From Elusimicrobiota bacterium (GTDB lineage Bacteria; Elusimicrobiota; Elusimicrobia; JACQPE01): 44,732 nt of DNA. The translations under genes were made by a program, and so were the position numbers. The stretch is from contig JACQPE010000085.1 in the NCBI GenBank assembly GCA_016207685.1, positions 1-44,732 of the forward strand. The letters are read 5' to 3'. Positions within the stretch are counted from its first letter, which is position 1. Each line of letters starts with the position of its first letter. The notes below the pieces were generated by a model. It worked only from the letters and a program-made list of their open reading frames with translations, was not told the origin of the DNA and made no database searches. Positions 8,671 to 17,808 of the stretch are shown here, one piece after another.

Positions 8671-10059
8671 TCAAGCAATTGATCTTTTGCGGTTTTCGAG
8701 AATTTTTAGGAAGGAACGTAAGTTAAATTCCTCCTGGGTTAAGCCGGATCGCTCGGCCTCCTCTTGAGTGATCGCGCCGCAGTTCAAGGCTCTTAGAAAA
8801 TAATTCAGCAGCCCCTGTCCCGTGGCCGCGTCATCAAAAATATCGCCGAGCAATGTTGCCTGGGCCGCTTTATCTATAAAATTTTTCAAACGAACCGAGG
8901 CGGCTTCATAATTCTGAAGAAAAAAGTGATACACGGCCGCATAGCGAGTAGGCAGTTGGGCGGGATGCAAATCCCATCCTTGATAAAAGCCGGATATTAA
9001 CGAATGTTGAACATTTTCGTAATGAAGCTTCCAGGCGCGAAACACGGCATTTTGGTTTTCTTGGAGTTCCTCCGGCGTCAAACCGGGGCCTCCGGGAGCG
9101 CTGCGGTGCACGGGAACAGGCATGACATTGGTGGCGCCATCGCTTAAACGGATGTTGGACTGGGCAAGAGCCACCTGCATCATCTCTTTGGCAAAATCGC
9201 ACGCGGGATGCGTCATGGACTGATAGGCCGCCGTGATTTGACGCAAGGCTGTGTAATCATAAGTTCCAAAATGAGCGGCGACGACTCGCCCCGCGCCGGC
9301 CTCAACAATGGCGCGCAGAGCCGGACCGGTCCCCCTGCTCAAAATCGCCTGGGGTGTTTCAATCATGAGTTCGATTTTAAGGGAACCTTTAGGATATTTC
9401 GCTTTGCCCTCGATTAGGCTCAAAATCTTGGACAAAGTTTCAACCTGTTTTGGAAAAACAACCTTGGGTAGGGTAACGACAAAATAAGGGGGCAGCCCCC
9501 CCTGCGCGCGCCGCGCCAAAGTGGTTAAAAAAATATCCAAGGTCCGGATGCTGCGCTCATGAAGCTCCGGAGAAAATGGCTTGATGCGAATCCCTGTAAA
9601 TGGCGGCAGGGTTCCGGCGTCCATCCCTCGATAAAGCTCTTCAGCTGCGGTGCGGGCATGGCCGTCTTCCTCATCATCGGGCCTGTTGCCGTAACCGTCT
9701 TCAAAATCAATGCGAAAATCCTCCACAGGCTCGCGTTTGAGCTTATCCACGACTCGTGAATAGATCGTTCCAGCCAAATTTTGATCGCGCCAGCCGAGGG
9801 CTTGGGCAAAAATAGCGGGACCAGGCGCGTAAGTTTCAAGGGACCTCAACGCTAAATTTCCCAATTTTGCCGTCGTGTCGAACTTAAAAAGATGAGCGCC
9901 CCCGTAAACCGTATGCACGGCCTGGCGCGCGCCGTCTTCCCCGGGATAATTTTTGGCGTAGTCGCTATTGGCCTTTTTTAGAGAAACTAAAACGCTATTC
10001 AAACTTTTAGGATCAAGGCAACGTCTGCTTGGCTCAAGAGCCTTCTCAAGGGTTTTCAT
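8671..10059 (-). CDS. CitE/HpcH-HpaI-like lyase/aldolase (resembles the DUF6986 family)
   Basis: DFEDGYG, IELMIETPQAI and FGTYDYTA metal/substrate motifs of the PEP-utilising TIM-barrel lyases; ATG at 10059 preferred over the ORF-track start. Confidence 0.75.
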   Translation of the reverse strand: MKTLEKALEPSRRCLDPKSLNSVLVSLKKANSDYAKNYPGEDGARQAVHTVYGGAHLFKFDTTAKLGNLALRSLETYAPGPAIFAQALGWRDQNLAGTIYSRVVDKLKREPVEDFRIDFEDGYGNRPDDEEDGHARTAAEELYRGMDAGTLPPFTGIRIKPFSPELHERSIRTLDIFLTTLARRAQGGLPPYFVVTLPKVVFPKQVETLSKILSLIEGKAKYPKGSLKIELMIETPQAILSRGTGPALRAIVEAGAGRVVAAHFGTYDYTALRQITAAYQSMTHPACDFAKEMMQVALAQSNIRLSDGATNVMPVPVHRSAPGGPGLTPEELQENQNAVFRAWKLHYENVQHSLISGFYQGWDLHPAQLPTRYAAVYHFFLQNYEAASVRLKNFIDKAAQATLLGDIFDDAATGQGLLNYFLRALNCGAITQEEAERSGLTQEEFNLRSFLKILENRKRSIA

Positions 10060-10921
10060 AATAATTTGCCTCCGATAGGAACGATCGTAAGATATTTTGC
10101 GAAATTTGAAGGCGGTATTCACGAGTTGAACGGACATCATCGATGGGGTCAACGTCATCTTTAAGAAGACGGCAGGCTTCCTCCACCGCATCGCGATGCA
10201 ATTTTTTTCCCTTAATGAATTTCTCCGCCTTAACCAACCTCCTGACGGTTGAGGCCATGCTGCCCAAGGCAAATCGCAGCTCCTCAACGGTTCCATCTTG
10301 TCCGACCCAAAGTAGTCCGGCGGCAACGGTTTTTGATATCGCTTGAGCCGCGCGCGTGCCGACCTTCCGAAATAACCGGCGCGCTCCTTTCCTGGAGTAA
10401 GGAATTTCCACGGATTCGATCAGTTCGGCAGGCAACAGCCGGGTCTTTTTGACGCCCTCAAAAAAATCCATGAAGGCTAAGGCGCGCCGGCCTTGGCGCG
10501 AAATCAGGCGGACAATGGCCTCATAAACAGCCAAAACTGGAAATGTGTCCCCTGCCGGTGAAGCATTGGCGATATTGCCACCCAAGGTTCCCTTATTTTG
10601 TATTTGGAGACCACCCACGACGCTGCAAGCGGTTTGGATAAGCGGGAAATGCCGTCTAACCGCGGCGTTTCTTTGAATATCTGCGTGCGCCGTTAAAGCG
10701 CCGATGAGGACGCCTTTTTTTAAGGCGCGCACACCCCTAATCTCCCGGATTAAAGAAATATCCAAAACTTTTTTATTATTTAACAACCCGGCATTCCAAG
10801 CAACCATCAGGTCCGTGCCTCCGGCCAAGACCAGGGAATCGGGATTTTCGCCGTAGGCTTGAAGCGCTTTTTCCAGCGATGACGGCTGCAAAAAATAAAT
10901 GGAATCCGGTGCGCCGCGCAT
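10046..10921 (-). CDS. Xanthine dehydrogenase FAD-binding subunit
   Basis: LVLAGGTDLMVAWNAG, GALTAHADI, TLGGNIANASPAGDT. Confidence 0.93.
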   Translation of the reverse strand: MRGAPDSIYFLQPSSLEKALQAYGENPDSLVLAGGTDLMVAWNAGLLNNKKVLDISLIREIRGVRALKKGVLIGALTAHADIQRNAAVRRHFPLIQTACSVVGGLQIQNKGTLGGNIANASPAGDTFPVLAVYEAIVRLISRQGRRALAFMDFFEGVKKTRLLPAELIESVEIPYSRKGARRLFRKVGTRAAQAISKTVAAGLLWVGQDGTVEELRFALGSMASTVRRLVKAEKFIKGKKLHRDAVEEACRLLKDDVDPIDDVRSTREYRLQISQNILRSFLSEANYYENP

Positions 10922-11017
10922 GAAATCAGGATATAGGAGATAGGATAGAGGAGATCGTGGAATGATGATTAAAAAATCTGATGCGGCAAATGATTGACTT
11001 CAAAATCCATTTTTTGA

Positions 11018-11497
11018 TCATTTGGTCCTGCTCTCCCGTTTTCGCTCTTTGATTATTTTAATGACCGAATTGACGATATGCTGGTAACCGGTGCAGCGGC
11101 AGAGATTTCCTGCCAAGGCTCGGCGAATTTCAGAAGGACGCGCGGAGCCGCCCCGGGATATCCATGCCCAAGCGGACATGAGCATTCCGGGGGTACAAAT
11201 GCCGCACTGGGCGCCGCCTTCCCTTAAAAATGATTCCTGCAGACGATGCAGCGACTTGGGTGTTCCCAGGGACTCCACTGTTTCAATCCGGCGTCCGTTC
11301 ATTTGAGCCACCGGTATCAAACAGCTATTGACAGGGTCGCCGTCCACAAGAACCGTGCAAGCGCCGCATTCGCCTTCACCACAGCCCTCTTTTGTGCCCG
11401 TTAATTCATAATTTTCCCGCAAAACATCAATCAAACGTTTAAATGGCGCGCCTTCATAAACGCGCTTCTTTTTGTTGATGGTCAACTTAATTCGCAT
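11018..11497 (-). CDS. Xanthine dehydrogenase 2Fe-2S subunit
   Basis: GCGEGECGACTVLVDG, AQCGICTPGM, NLCRCTGYQ. Confidence 0.96.
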   Translation of the reverse strand: MRIKLTINKKKRVYEGAPFKRLIDVLRENYELTGTKEGCGEGECGACTVLVDGDPVNSCLIPVAQMNGRRIETVESLGTPKSLHRLQESFLREGGAQCGICTPGMLMSAWAWISRGGSARPSEIRRALAGNLCRCTGYQHIVNSVIKIIKERKRESRTK

Positions 11498-13706
11498 TTA
11501 TTTTCCGGCAAATTTTTTCAGGAAGAATGGGGAGTTCCGTCATCCAAAGTCCTGTGGCATGACCAATGGCCGCGGCTACCGCAGGCCCCGGAATATCCAT
11601 GGGCAGTTCCCCGACGCCCTTGGCCCCCCAAGGTCCATGGGAATACGGCTTCTCCACGATTTCTACATCCATCGGCGGAGTGTCCATCGCCGTCGGAATT
11701 ATGTAATTGGTTAACTGCGAATTTTGCATAAAGCCATTTTGATAAACCGGGTTTTCCCAAAGCGCATAGCCCAAGGCTTGCGTGATGCCGCCGATCATTT
11801 GGCCTTCGGCTAATTTTGAATTAATGGCGCGGCCAATGTCCTGAACCGTTGTCAAACGGCGAAGCCGCACTTCATAAGTCGCGCGGTCCACTTCTAAATC
11901 TACCGCCACGCAGCCATAGCTAAATACCCCATAAGCGTCACCCGAATAGGCATGATCGTTCCACTCGATTTCATCGGGTTTTTTATATTGGACGATAAAA
12001 GCCCTGAACGGCGCTCCGTTTAAAATTTTAGCGGCAGCCCGCGCGAGTCCCTTTTTGGTCCTTGGAAATTCTCCGGCCGCTCGAACTACGGCTTCTTTCA
12101 TTTCCAATGCGGCGCGCTCAATCAACCCGCCGACAACCATGCAGGTCCGGCTCGCCACCGTCGGTCCGCTGTCCGGAACTAGGCTCGTATCAGGCATTTC
12201 AATCTCAACCATGGTCTGCGGGAGATCAAGCGCATGGGAAACAATTTGAGCGAATATCGTGTTGGTTCCCTGGCCGATTTCCGTTGAGGCGGTAAGGACC
12301 TTGACCGTTCCCTCCTGGGTCAAGGACACGCCGGCGCGGCTGGCCAAATAAACTTCTCCGGAACCCGTAAATCCCGCCCCATGATGAACCAAGGCAATCC
12401 CCATGCCGCGCCAGGTGGAGTGGCGTTTATTTTTATTCCACCTAGAGTATTCTTTCCTTTTTTGAGCATAGCGGCTGCGCTTAAGCGTGCGTTCCAAAAC
12501 TTCTCTCGCGCCCACGCTTTCGCGCAAAATTTGCCCAGTGGCCGTCACGGCGCCTAACTTAAAAACATTTTTCCGCCGCAACTCCACGGAATCCATGCCA
12601 ATGACGCTCGCAATTTTTTCCATGTGCAATTCAGCCGCGAAAAGAGTCTGCGGCGCGCCAAAACCGCGAAAGGCGCCGTTGGGCGGCGTGTTGGTGATCA
12701 TGCACACGGAACGCACACGCACGTTGGGGCATTCATAAGGACCTGTCGCATGCAAAGCCCCTCGTGATAATACGACCGGCGACAAGGTGGCATACGCGCC
12801 CCCATCCATGATGACCTCAATATCTTGCGCCAGAAGCCGGCCGTCTTTGGCAACGCCTGTTTTATGGCGCACAATAGCGGGATGGCGCTTCGTTGTCGCG
12901 GCCATATCCTCATGACGGTCGTAGATTATTTTAACGGGTCGGCCTGATTTAAGCGCCAATAGCCCGGCATGCCCGGCGATCATGCTAGGGTAATCTTCTT
13001 TGCCCCCAAAGCCGCCCCCCGTTGTTGTTTGAATCACGCGGATTCGATGGTCGGAAAGTTTAAATACCGCTTTTAACGCCTTATGCACATAATAAGGACA
13101 TTGCATAGACCCCATCACCACAAGAGAGCCGTCTTTTTCAAAATAAGCGGCGATTCCGTTGTTTTCAATATAAGCCTGTTCCTGATGGGGTACGCGGTAT
13201 TCCCCTTCAACCACAAAATCGGCTTGCGCCATGGCCGATTCAACGCTGCCGCGCTCGATCAATAATTTCTTGAACGCATTGTCCATGGAATAAAGCGTTT
13301 CTTTAAGCGCCAGAGATTCTTCAATAGTTAAAACCGGCGGCTGTTCCATAAACTCCGCCCGTATATGAGAAAGCGCTTCATAAGCTTTGTGCCGCTGTGA
13401 ATGCGCCACCAAAACGATCGGCTCCAAGGGATGCGTGATTTTAACGTCAGCCAGGAGCGGCTGGTCATTCTCAATTAAGACAACGCGATTGACACCCGGA
13501 ATATCCTTGGCCGTGACCACCGTGAATTCATCCCAAGAAAATTTTGGGTCAAAAACGATTTTTTTAATTAAACCGCGCGCAATCGAAGAGCGGTAAGTGA
13601 CGCCGAAAAGGCATCCCGGAAAAGTGTAATCGTCAATATAACGAGCCGTGCCGCAAAGTTTCTCGGGCCCTTCCCGGCGCCAGATGTTCGTCCCAGCGGC
13701 AGGCAT
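11487..13706 (-). CDS. Xanthine dehydrogenase molybdopterin subunit (start at internal ATG 13706 preferred)
   Basis: TTGGGFGGKEDYPS, GAFRGFGAPQ, EIGQGTNTI, GAKGVGELP. Confidence 0.93.
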   Translation of the reverse strand: MPAAGTNIWRREGPEKLCGTARYIDDYTFPGCLFGVTYRSSIARGLIKKIVFDPKFSWDEFTVVTAKDIPGVNRVVLIENDQPLLADVKITHPLEPIVLVAHSQRHKAYEALSHIRAEFMEQPPVLTIEESLALKETLYSMDNAFKKLLIERGSVESAMAQADFVVEGEYRVPHQEQAYIENNGIAAYFEKDGSLVVMGSMQCPYYVHKALKAVFKLSDHRIRVIQTTTGGGFGGKEDYPSMIAGHAGLLALKSGRPVKIIYDRHEDMAATTKRHPAIVRHKTGVAKDGRLLAQDIEVIMDGGAYATLSPVVLSRGALHATGPYECPNVRVRSVCMITNTPPNGAFRGFGAPQTLFAAELHMEKIASVIGMDSVELRRKNVFKLGAVTATGQILRESVGAREVLERTLKRSRYAQKRKEYSRWNKNKRHSTWRGMGIALVHHGAGFTGSGEVYLASRAGVSLTQEGTVKVLTASTEIGQGTNTIFAQIVSHALDLPQTMVEIEMPDTSLVPDSGPTVASRTCMVVGGLIERAALEMKEAVVRAAGEFPRTKKGLARAAAKILNGAPFRAFIVQYKKPDEIEWNDHAYSGDAYGVFSYGCVAVDLEVDRATYEVRLRRLTTVQDIGRAINSKLAEGQMIGGITQALGYALWENPVYQNGFMQNSQLTNYIIPTAMDTPPMDVEIVEKPYSHGPWGAKGVGELPMDIPGPAVAAAIGHATGLWMTELPILPEKICRKINAN

Positions 13707-13729
13707 CGCCAAAAAAGCCTGTTTTCGCC

Positions 13730-13855
13730 TTACCGGTGATGGTGATGATGCCGGTGCCACCAGGGACGGCGGCGGCCGTCAACAACAACGCATGAAGAAA
13801 ATACAAAAGATACGATGATTAACAGGGCCCCCAACATGCCGATGGTTTTCCTCAT
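13730..13855 (-). CDS. His-rich micro-lipoprotein, 41 aa (MRKTIGMLGALLIIVSFVFSSCVVVDGRRRPWWHRHHHHHR), not in the ORF track
   Basis: ATG to TAA on minus strand; lipobox-like FSSC after a hydrophobic segment; fits exactly between the ANTAR stop and the preferred xdh start. Confidence 0.6.
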   Translation of the reverse strand: MRKTIGMLGALLIIVSFVFSSCVVVDGRRRPWWHRHHHHHR

Positions 13856-13856
13856 T

Positions 13857-14672
13857 TTATTTCCCCCTTAACGATTTAGCGGCGACATCTTTGGCAATCA
13901 AAATTGCCTGCGCCACCTCTTTCATGGTTTTACGCAAAGACATGCTTTGAGATTGAATCCTCTTGAACGCCTCTTCTTCAGTCAGCCCCTCGAGAGCCAT
14001 CAGCACGCCCTTGGCCCGATCAACGACTTTCCTGGTCTGCAAATCTTCTTCCAACGTCTGAATGCGTTCTCCCATTATACGCGATTCCTCATAAAGCCGG
14101 GCCTTCTCAATGGCGCCGCCGATCAAACGGCCGATGGTGGATAAAATGCCGATTTCATGCGGCCTGTGCCGCCGCCCCTTTTTATGCTGGACATTAATGA
14201 CGCCAACCACCTCGTCTTTCGTGAGAACCGGGATGGACAAAAACGCCTCGTACCGGTCTTCGGGAAGATTCCGAAAAACACGAAACCGCGCGTCCTCCGA
14301 AGCATTTTTAAAAATGACCACGGGTTTTTTATGTGACGCGACCCAGCCCGTAATTCCTTCTCCGAGCTTAAGCCGAATTTGCCCCAGCTCCATAGGATGG
14401 GGATTTTTAGACGCGCGCAAAATCAGCTCGGATGTCCCGGGTTCATAAACATAAAGAAAACAGCCGTCCGCTTTAGTCACACCTGTGACCAGGTCCACGA
14501 CTTGGGAAAGAATTTCATCAAGCTGCCAAACGGAACTGATAATTTCAGCCACGCGCTGCAATAAGGCGATATCCCGGTCCTTTTGGCGTAGAAGCGGCCC
14601 CAATTGTTTCGGCGATGCGGCCGAATTAGACGACATGAATCCGATTATAGGCTTACCGGCAGGCCTTGACAA
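13857..14672 (-). CDS. GAF-ANTAR RNA-binding antiterminator
   Basis: GAF domain (LGEGITGWVASHKKPVVI) and C-terminal ANTAR (RKVVDRAKGVLMALEGLTEEEAFKRIQSQSMSLRKTMKEVAQAIL). Confidence 0.9.
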   Translation of the reverse strand: MSRPAGKPIIGFMSSNSAASPKQLGPLLRQKDRDIALLQRVAEIISSVWQLDEILSQVVDLVTGVTKADGCFLYVYEPGTSELILRASKNPHPMELGQIRLKLGEGITGWVASHKKPVVIFKNASEDARFRVFRNLPEDRYEAFLSIPVLTKDEVVGVINVQHKKGRRHRPHEIGILSTIGRLIGGAIEKARLYEESRIMGERIQTLEEDLQTRKVVDRAKGVLMALEGLTEEEAFKRIQSQSMSLRKTMKEVAQAILIAKDVAAKSLRGK

Positions 14673-14757
14673 GATTCACTTCATCTAGCAAAATAACAAT
14701 AACGCACAAAGCAGTGCGGCTCACTTTAGGCGTTTAAGCAGAATATCGCTAAAAGCT

Positions 14758-14809
14758 GGGACAATGGAGTCCCTCAAACGCAAGGAAGCGTTTGGGGGTT
14801 TTTCTTTTT
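14758..14809 (+). promoter_or_regulatory. Predicted ANTAR dual-hexaloop antiterminator overlapping an intrinsic terminator in the glnA leader
   Basis: P1 GGGAC-AATGGA-GTCCC (14758-14773); P2/terminator CCCTCAAACGC-AAGGAA-GCGTTTGGGGG (14771-14798) then TTTTTCTTTTT; both loops have A1 and G4. Confidence 0.85.
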
Positions 14810-14839
14810 ATGGCGATTCTGCAAAAAGGAGAAATAGAC

Positions 14840-16372
14840 ATGTCCACTTTAACAGAAACAGTTGCTCGAAGCGCCAATGGCGCGCCCGTAAACAAAACGG
14901 TCACAACAACGGCAAAACCGGCACTTTTCGGCCTGGGATTCACAGCTGAAGCCGGAGCCAAGCGAAGCCCCAAAGAAGTCGTGGACTTCGCTAGAAAGAA
15001 CAAAATCGAGATGGTTGATCTTAAGTTCGTTGATTTCCTGGGAACCTGGCAGCATTTTGGAATCCCTTTAAGCGAACTTAAAGAAAGCTTGTTTAAAGAA
15101 GGCTCCGGCATTGACGGCTCCTCCATCAGAGGCTGGCAAGCGATCAATAACAGCGACATGCTGGTGGTTCCGGATGCTGACACCGCCTTTGTTGATCCCT
15201 TCGCCAAAATTCCGACCCTGTCGCTTGTTTGCGACGTGCTCGATCCGGTAACAGGCAGCCGCTACAGCCGCGACCCTCGCTGGATTGCTCAAAAGGCGGA
15301 AAGCTATCTCAAAAAAACAGGAATTGCCGATACTTCTTATTTCGGCCCGGAAGCGGAATTTTTCATCTTCGACAGCGTCCGCTTTGATCAAACCGCCCAT
15401 AGTGGCTATTACTACGTCGAATCTGACGAGGGCATTTGGAATTCCGGCCGGGAAGGCGTCAATCACGGGTACCGGCCACGCCACAAAGAGGGCTACTATC
15501 CCGTTGCTCCCACGGACTCCCAAGAAGATGTCCGAGCGGAAATGGTCCGCGAAATGGAAAAAGCCGGTATTTTGGTTGAAAAACAGCACCACGAAGTGGC
15601 CACTGCGGGACAGGCGGAAATTGACATGCGTTTTGATACCTTAACGCGCATGGCGGATAAAATTCTTCTCTACAAATATATCTGCAAAAACGTGGCCTTG
15701 CGCTATGGCAAAACCGTGACCTTTATGCCCAAGCCGCTATTCGGAGACAATGGCTCCGGCATGCACACGCATCAGAGCCTCTGGAAAAAAGGTTCCCCTC
15801 TTTTTTCAGGCAAAGATTATGCGGGCATTTCCGAGCTCTGCCGTTGGTACATCGGTGGTGTTTTGAAACACGCCTGGGCTCTGGCCGCGCTGACGAACCC
15901 GACGACCAACTCCTACAAGCGCCTAACTCCGGGCTTCGAAGCTCCGGTTAATTTGGCTTACTCCTCCCGCAATCGCAGCGCCGGCATCCGCATTCCGATG
16001 TATTCGGAAAAGCCGCAAGCCAAACGCATTGAGGTCCGGTTCCCGGATCCCACGGCCAACCCGTATTTAGCGTTTTCCGCCATGTTAATGGCGGGTCTAG
16101 ACGGCATCGAGAACAAAATTGACCCAGGCAAAGCCATGGAGATGGATCTCTATGAACTTTCTCCGGGGGAGGCCGCCAAAGTCCGCCAAATGCCCGGGTC
16201 CCTAAGCGAAGCGGTCGGCGCGCTGGAAAAAGATCATCAGTTTCTGCTTAAAGGCGACGTCTTCACCAAAGACGTCCTGGAAACCTGGATTGAGCACAAG
16301 AAAAAGAAAGAGGTGGACTATATCCGGCTGCGCCCGCATCCGGCGGAATTCTTCCTCTACTTCGACGCTTAG
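14840..16372 (+). CDS. glnA: Glutamine synthetase type I
   Basis: [35 protein letters not shown]-like [22 protein letters not shown] 14840 preceded by AAAAAGGAG. Confidence 0.95.
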   Translation: MSTLTETVARSANGAPVNKTVTTTAKPALFGLGFTAEAGAKRSPKEVVDFARKNKIEMVDLKFVDFLGTWQHFGIPLSELKESLFKEGSGIDGSSIRGWQAINNSDMLVVPDADTAFVDPFAKIPTLSLVCDVLDPVTGSRYSRDPRWIAQKAESYLKKTGIADTSYFGPEAEFFIFDSVRFDQTAHSGYYYVESDEGIWNSGREGVNHGYRPRHKEGYYPVAPTDSQEDVRAEMVREMEKAGILVEKQHHEVATAGQAEIDMRFDTLTRMADKILLYKYICKNVALRYGKTVTFMPKPLFGDNGSGMHTHQSLWKKGSPLFSGKDYAGISELCRWYIGGVLKHAWALAALTNPTTNSYKRLTPGFEAPVNLAYSSRNRSAGIRIPMYSEKPQAKRIEVRFPDPTANPYLAFSAMLMAGLDGIENKIDPGKAMEMDLYELSPGEAAKVRQMPGSLSEAVGALEKDHQFLLKGDVFTKDVLETWIEHKKKKEVDYIRLRPHPAEFFLYFDA

Positions 16373-16386
16373 CCTATGTAGCCTAT

Positions 16387-16488
16387 GGGGTCACATCTCT
16401 ACATTTTACATTTTTAAAAAAAGTGACAAAAAATGGGCAATTTTTTAACTTTATCTCACCAAAATGTAAAATGTAGAGATGTGACCCC
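16387..16488. repeat. MITE/REP-like element with perfect 28-bp inverted repeats
   Basis: GGGGTCACATCTCTACATTTTACATTTT (16387-16414) and its exact reverse complement (16461-16488), 46-nt spacer. Confidence 0.9.
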
Positions 16489-16492
16489 TTTT

Positions 16493-17167
16493 GTGTTATG
16501 CTGGGCCGCGGTGGCGGGTCTCATTTCCGGTGGGTGCGTTTCAACCTCCGTTTACCAATCAGGAAAAACCCTGAAGGCCGGACATTGGCAAAGCGGCCTG
16601 GGCTTTGGCGTGGCCCATTTCACGGCCAAATCAAAAATCGTTGATTTTGACACGGAACTAGGATTTCCAGCGGTTGATTTTTGGCTTCGTTACGGAATCA
16701 CGGATTTTGTTGATATCGGCTCTAAAATATCTCTTCCCGGTTCCGCATCGGCTGACCTTAAATTAGGCCTCTTGAGCGAAGACCGGGGGCACCCCATATC
16801 CCTGGCCGTTGGAGGCGGCTACGCTCAAGCTTCGAATTCCTCAACGACCGGCAGCAGGGAAGACAAAACAACAATCAGCGATTCAATGGCGCCTGTTTAT
16901 CTATCGAAGGATTTCGGCGAAGTTTTAACTCTCTATGCCGTGCCGCGACTCATCGCACGGACAACCAAAAACACGCGCATTCAATCAGGCGTTCAAACCA
17001 AGGAAAGTTTTAACGATCAAATGCTGGGTTTAGGCGGCGGCGTGATGTTTAATCTCGGCATCGGCCGCGACAAACACATGGCCTTTGAGTACCATAAACT
17101 CACGGATACCGATGAAAGCGAACATTCTTCGACTCAAGCCGGTTTTGCTATCTTTTTTGAATTTTAA
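16493..17167 (+). CDS. Putative outer-membrane lipoprotein (GTG start at 16493 likely; ORF-track start lies inside the repeat)
   Basis: VLCWAAVAGLISGGC lipobox; beta-rich C-terminus ending FEF. Confidence 0.55.
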   Translation: MLCWAAVAGLISGGCVSTSVYQSGKTLKAGHWQSGLGFGVAHFTAKSKIVDFDTELGFPAVDFWLRYGITDFVDIGSKISLPGSASADLKLGLLSEDRGHPISLAVGGGYAQASNSSTTGSREDKTTISDSMAPVYLSKDFGEVLTLYAVPRLIARTTKNTRIQSGVQTKESFNDQMLGLGGGVMFNLGIGRDKHMAFEYHKLTDTDESEHSSTQAGFAIFFEF

Positions 17168-17808
17168 AAAAGAGAATCTGTTTCTCTCGTGTATCGGACT
17201 GTTTTGGAAAATTGATCCGGCTTATCTTGCGCCGCGGCAACGCCAAGGCTGTCTCCAACAAGCGCTCCGCCCACTCCAAAAGTGAACGCTGGGGCTAACG
17301 CCAATAATCCAAAGCCGATGGCCAATCCGAGCGCCCCTCCCAGCAATGCCCCAACGCCGAATCCGGCCAAACTTGACCGCCAGCCCCGGGCATTGACGAA
17401 TTCCTTCCTATTATAAATTTCATAGTTCTTGGTCACCTCATGGAGATCGACACGTTTTGGCCCAACCAACTCCACGGACCCTCTAAAATCGTGATCGGTT
17501 CCAATGCCGGACCGGCCGCGGTCGCGAGGCTCATGGTGCGGCGGCATCCAGCGCGTCTCAATGATCCTGTCTTCCGAAGTAATGCACACGCCTGGTCCGC
17601 ATCGAATAGTGACAACGGCTTTCGAGCCGGCATCAAAAACCTTATCCGCTGATTCTTTCAGGGCTGCTTCATTTCCGGCAAACGCCGGCAGCGCGGCCAT
17701 AAATAAAAAAATAAACCGTAAGGTAAAATTCTGACGCATTCTATTTCTCCTGCGCCCTCTCAATCGGTACGTGTTTTTGATAATAACGCGCACGGTCAGG
17801 CAACTCAA
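17164..17808 (-). CDS. Secreted/membrane protein with Gly-rich hydrophobic hairpin, unknown function
   Basis: Signal-like N-terminus; GVGALLGGALGLAIGFGLL segment. Confidence 0.5.
   Translation of the reverse strand: MSCLTVRVIIKNTYRLRGRRRNRMRQNFTLRFIFLFMAALPAFAGNEAALKESADKVFDAGSKAVVTIRCGPGVCITSEDRIIETRWMPPHHEPRDRGRSGIGTDHDFRGSVELVGPKRVDLHEVTKNYEIYNRKEFVNARGWRSSLAGFGVGALLGGALGLAIGFGLLALAPAFTFGVGGALVGDSLGVAAAQDKPDQFSKTVRYTRETDSLF

Noticed and set aside
10060-10326. N-terminal 89 residues of ORF 8671-10326
   Set aside because: They overlap the xdh FAD coding sequence in another frame; ATG at 10059 fits the conserved start.
13730-13760. HHHHH run as a cloning His-tag or vector contamination
   Set aside because: It lies in a natural intergenic position in a bacterial operon with no vector-like sequence nearby.
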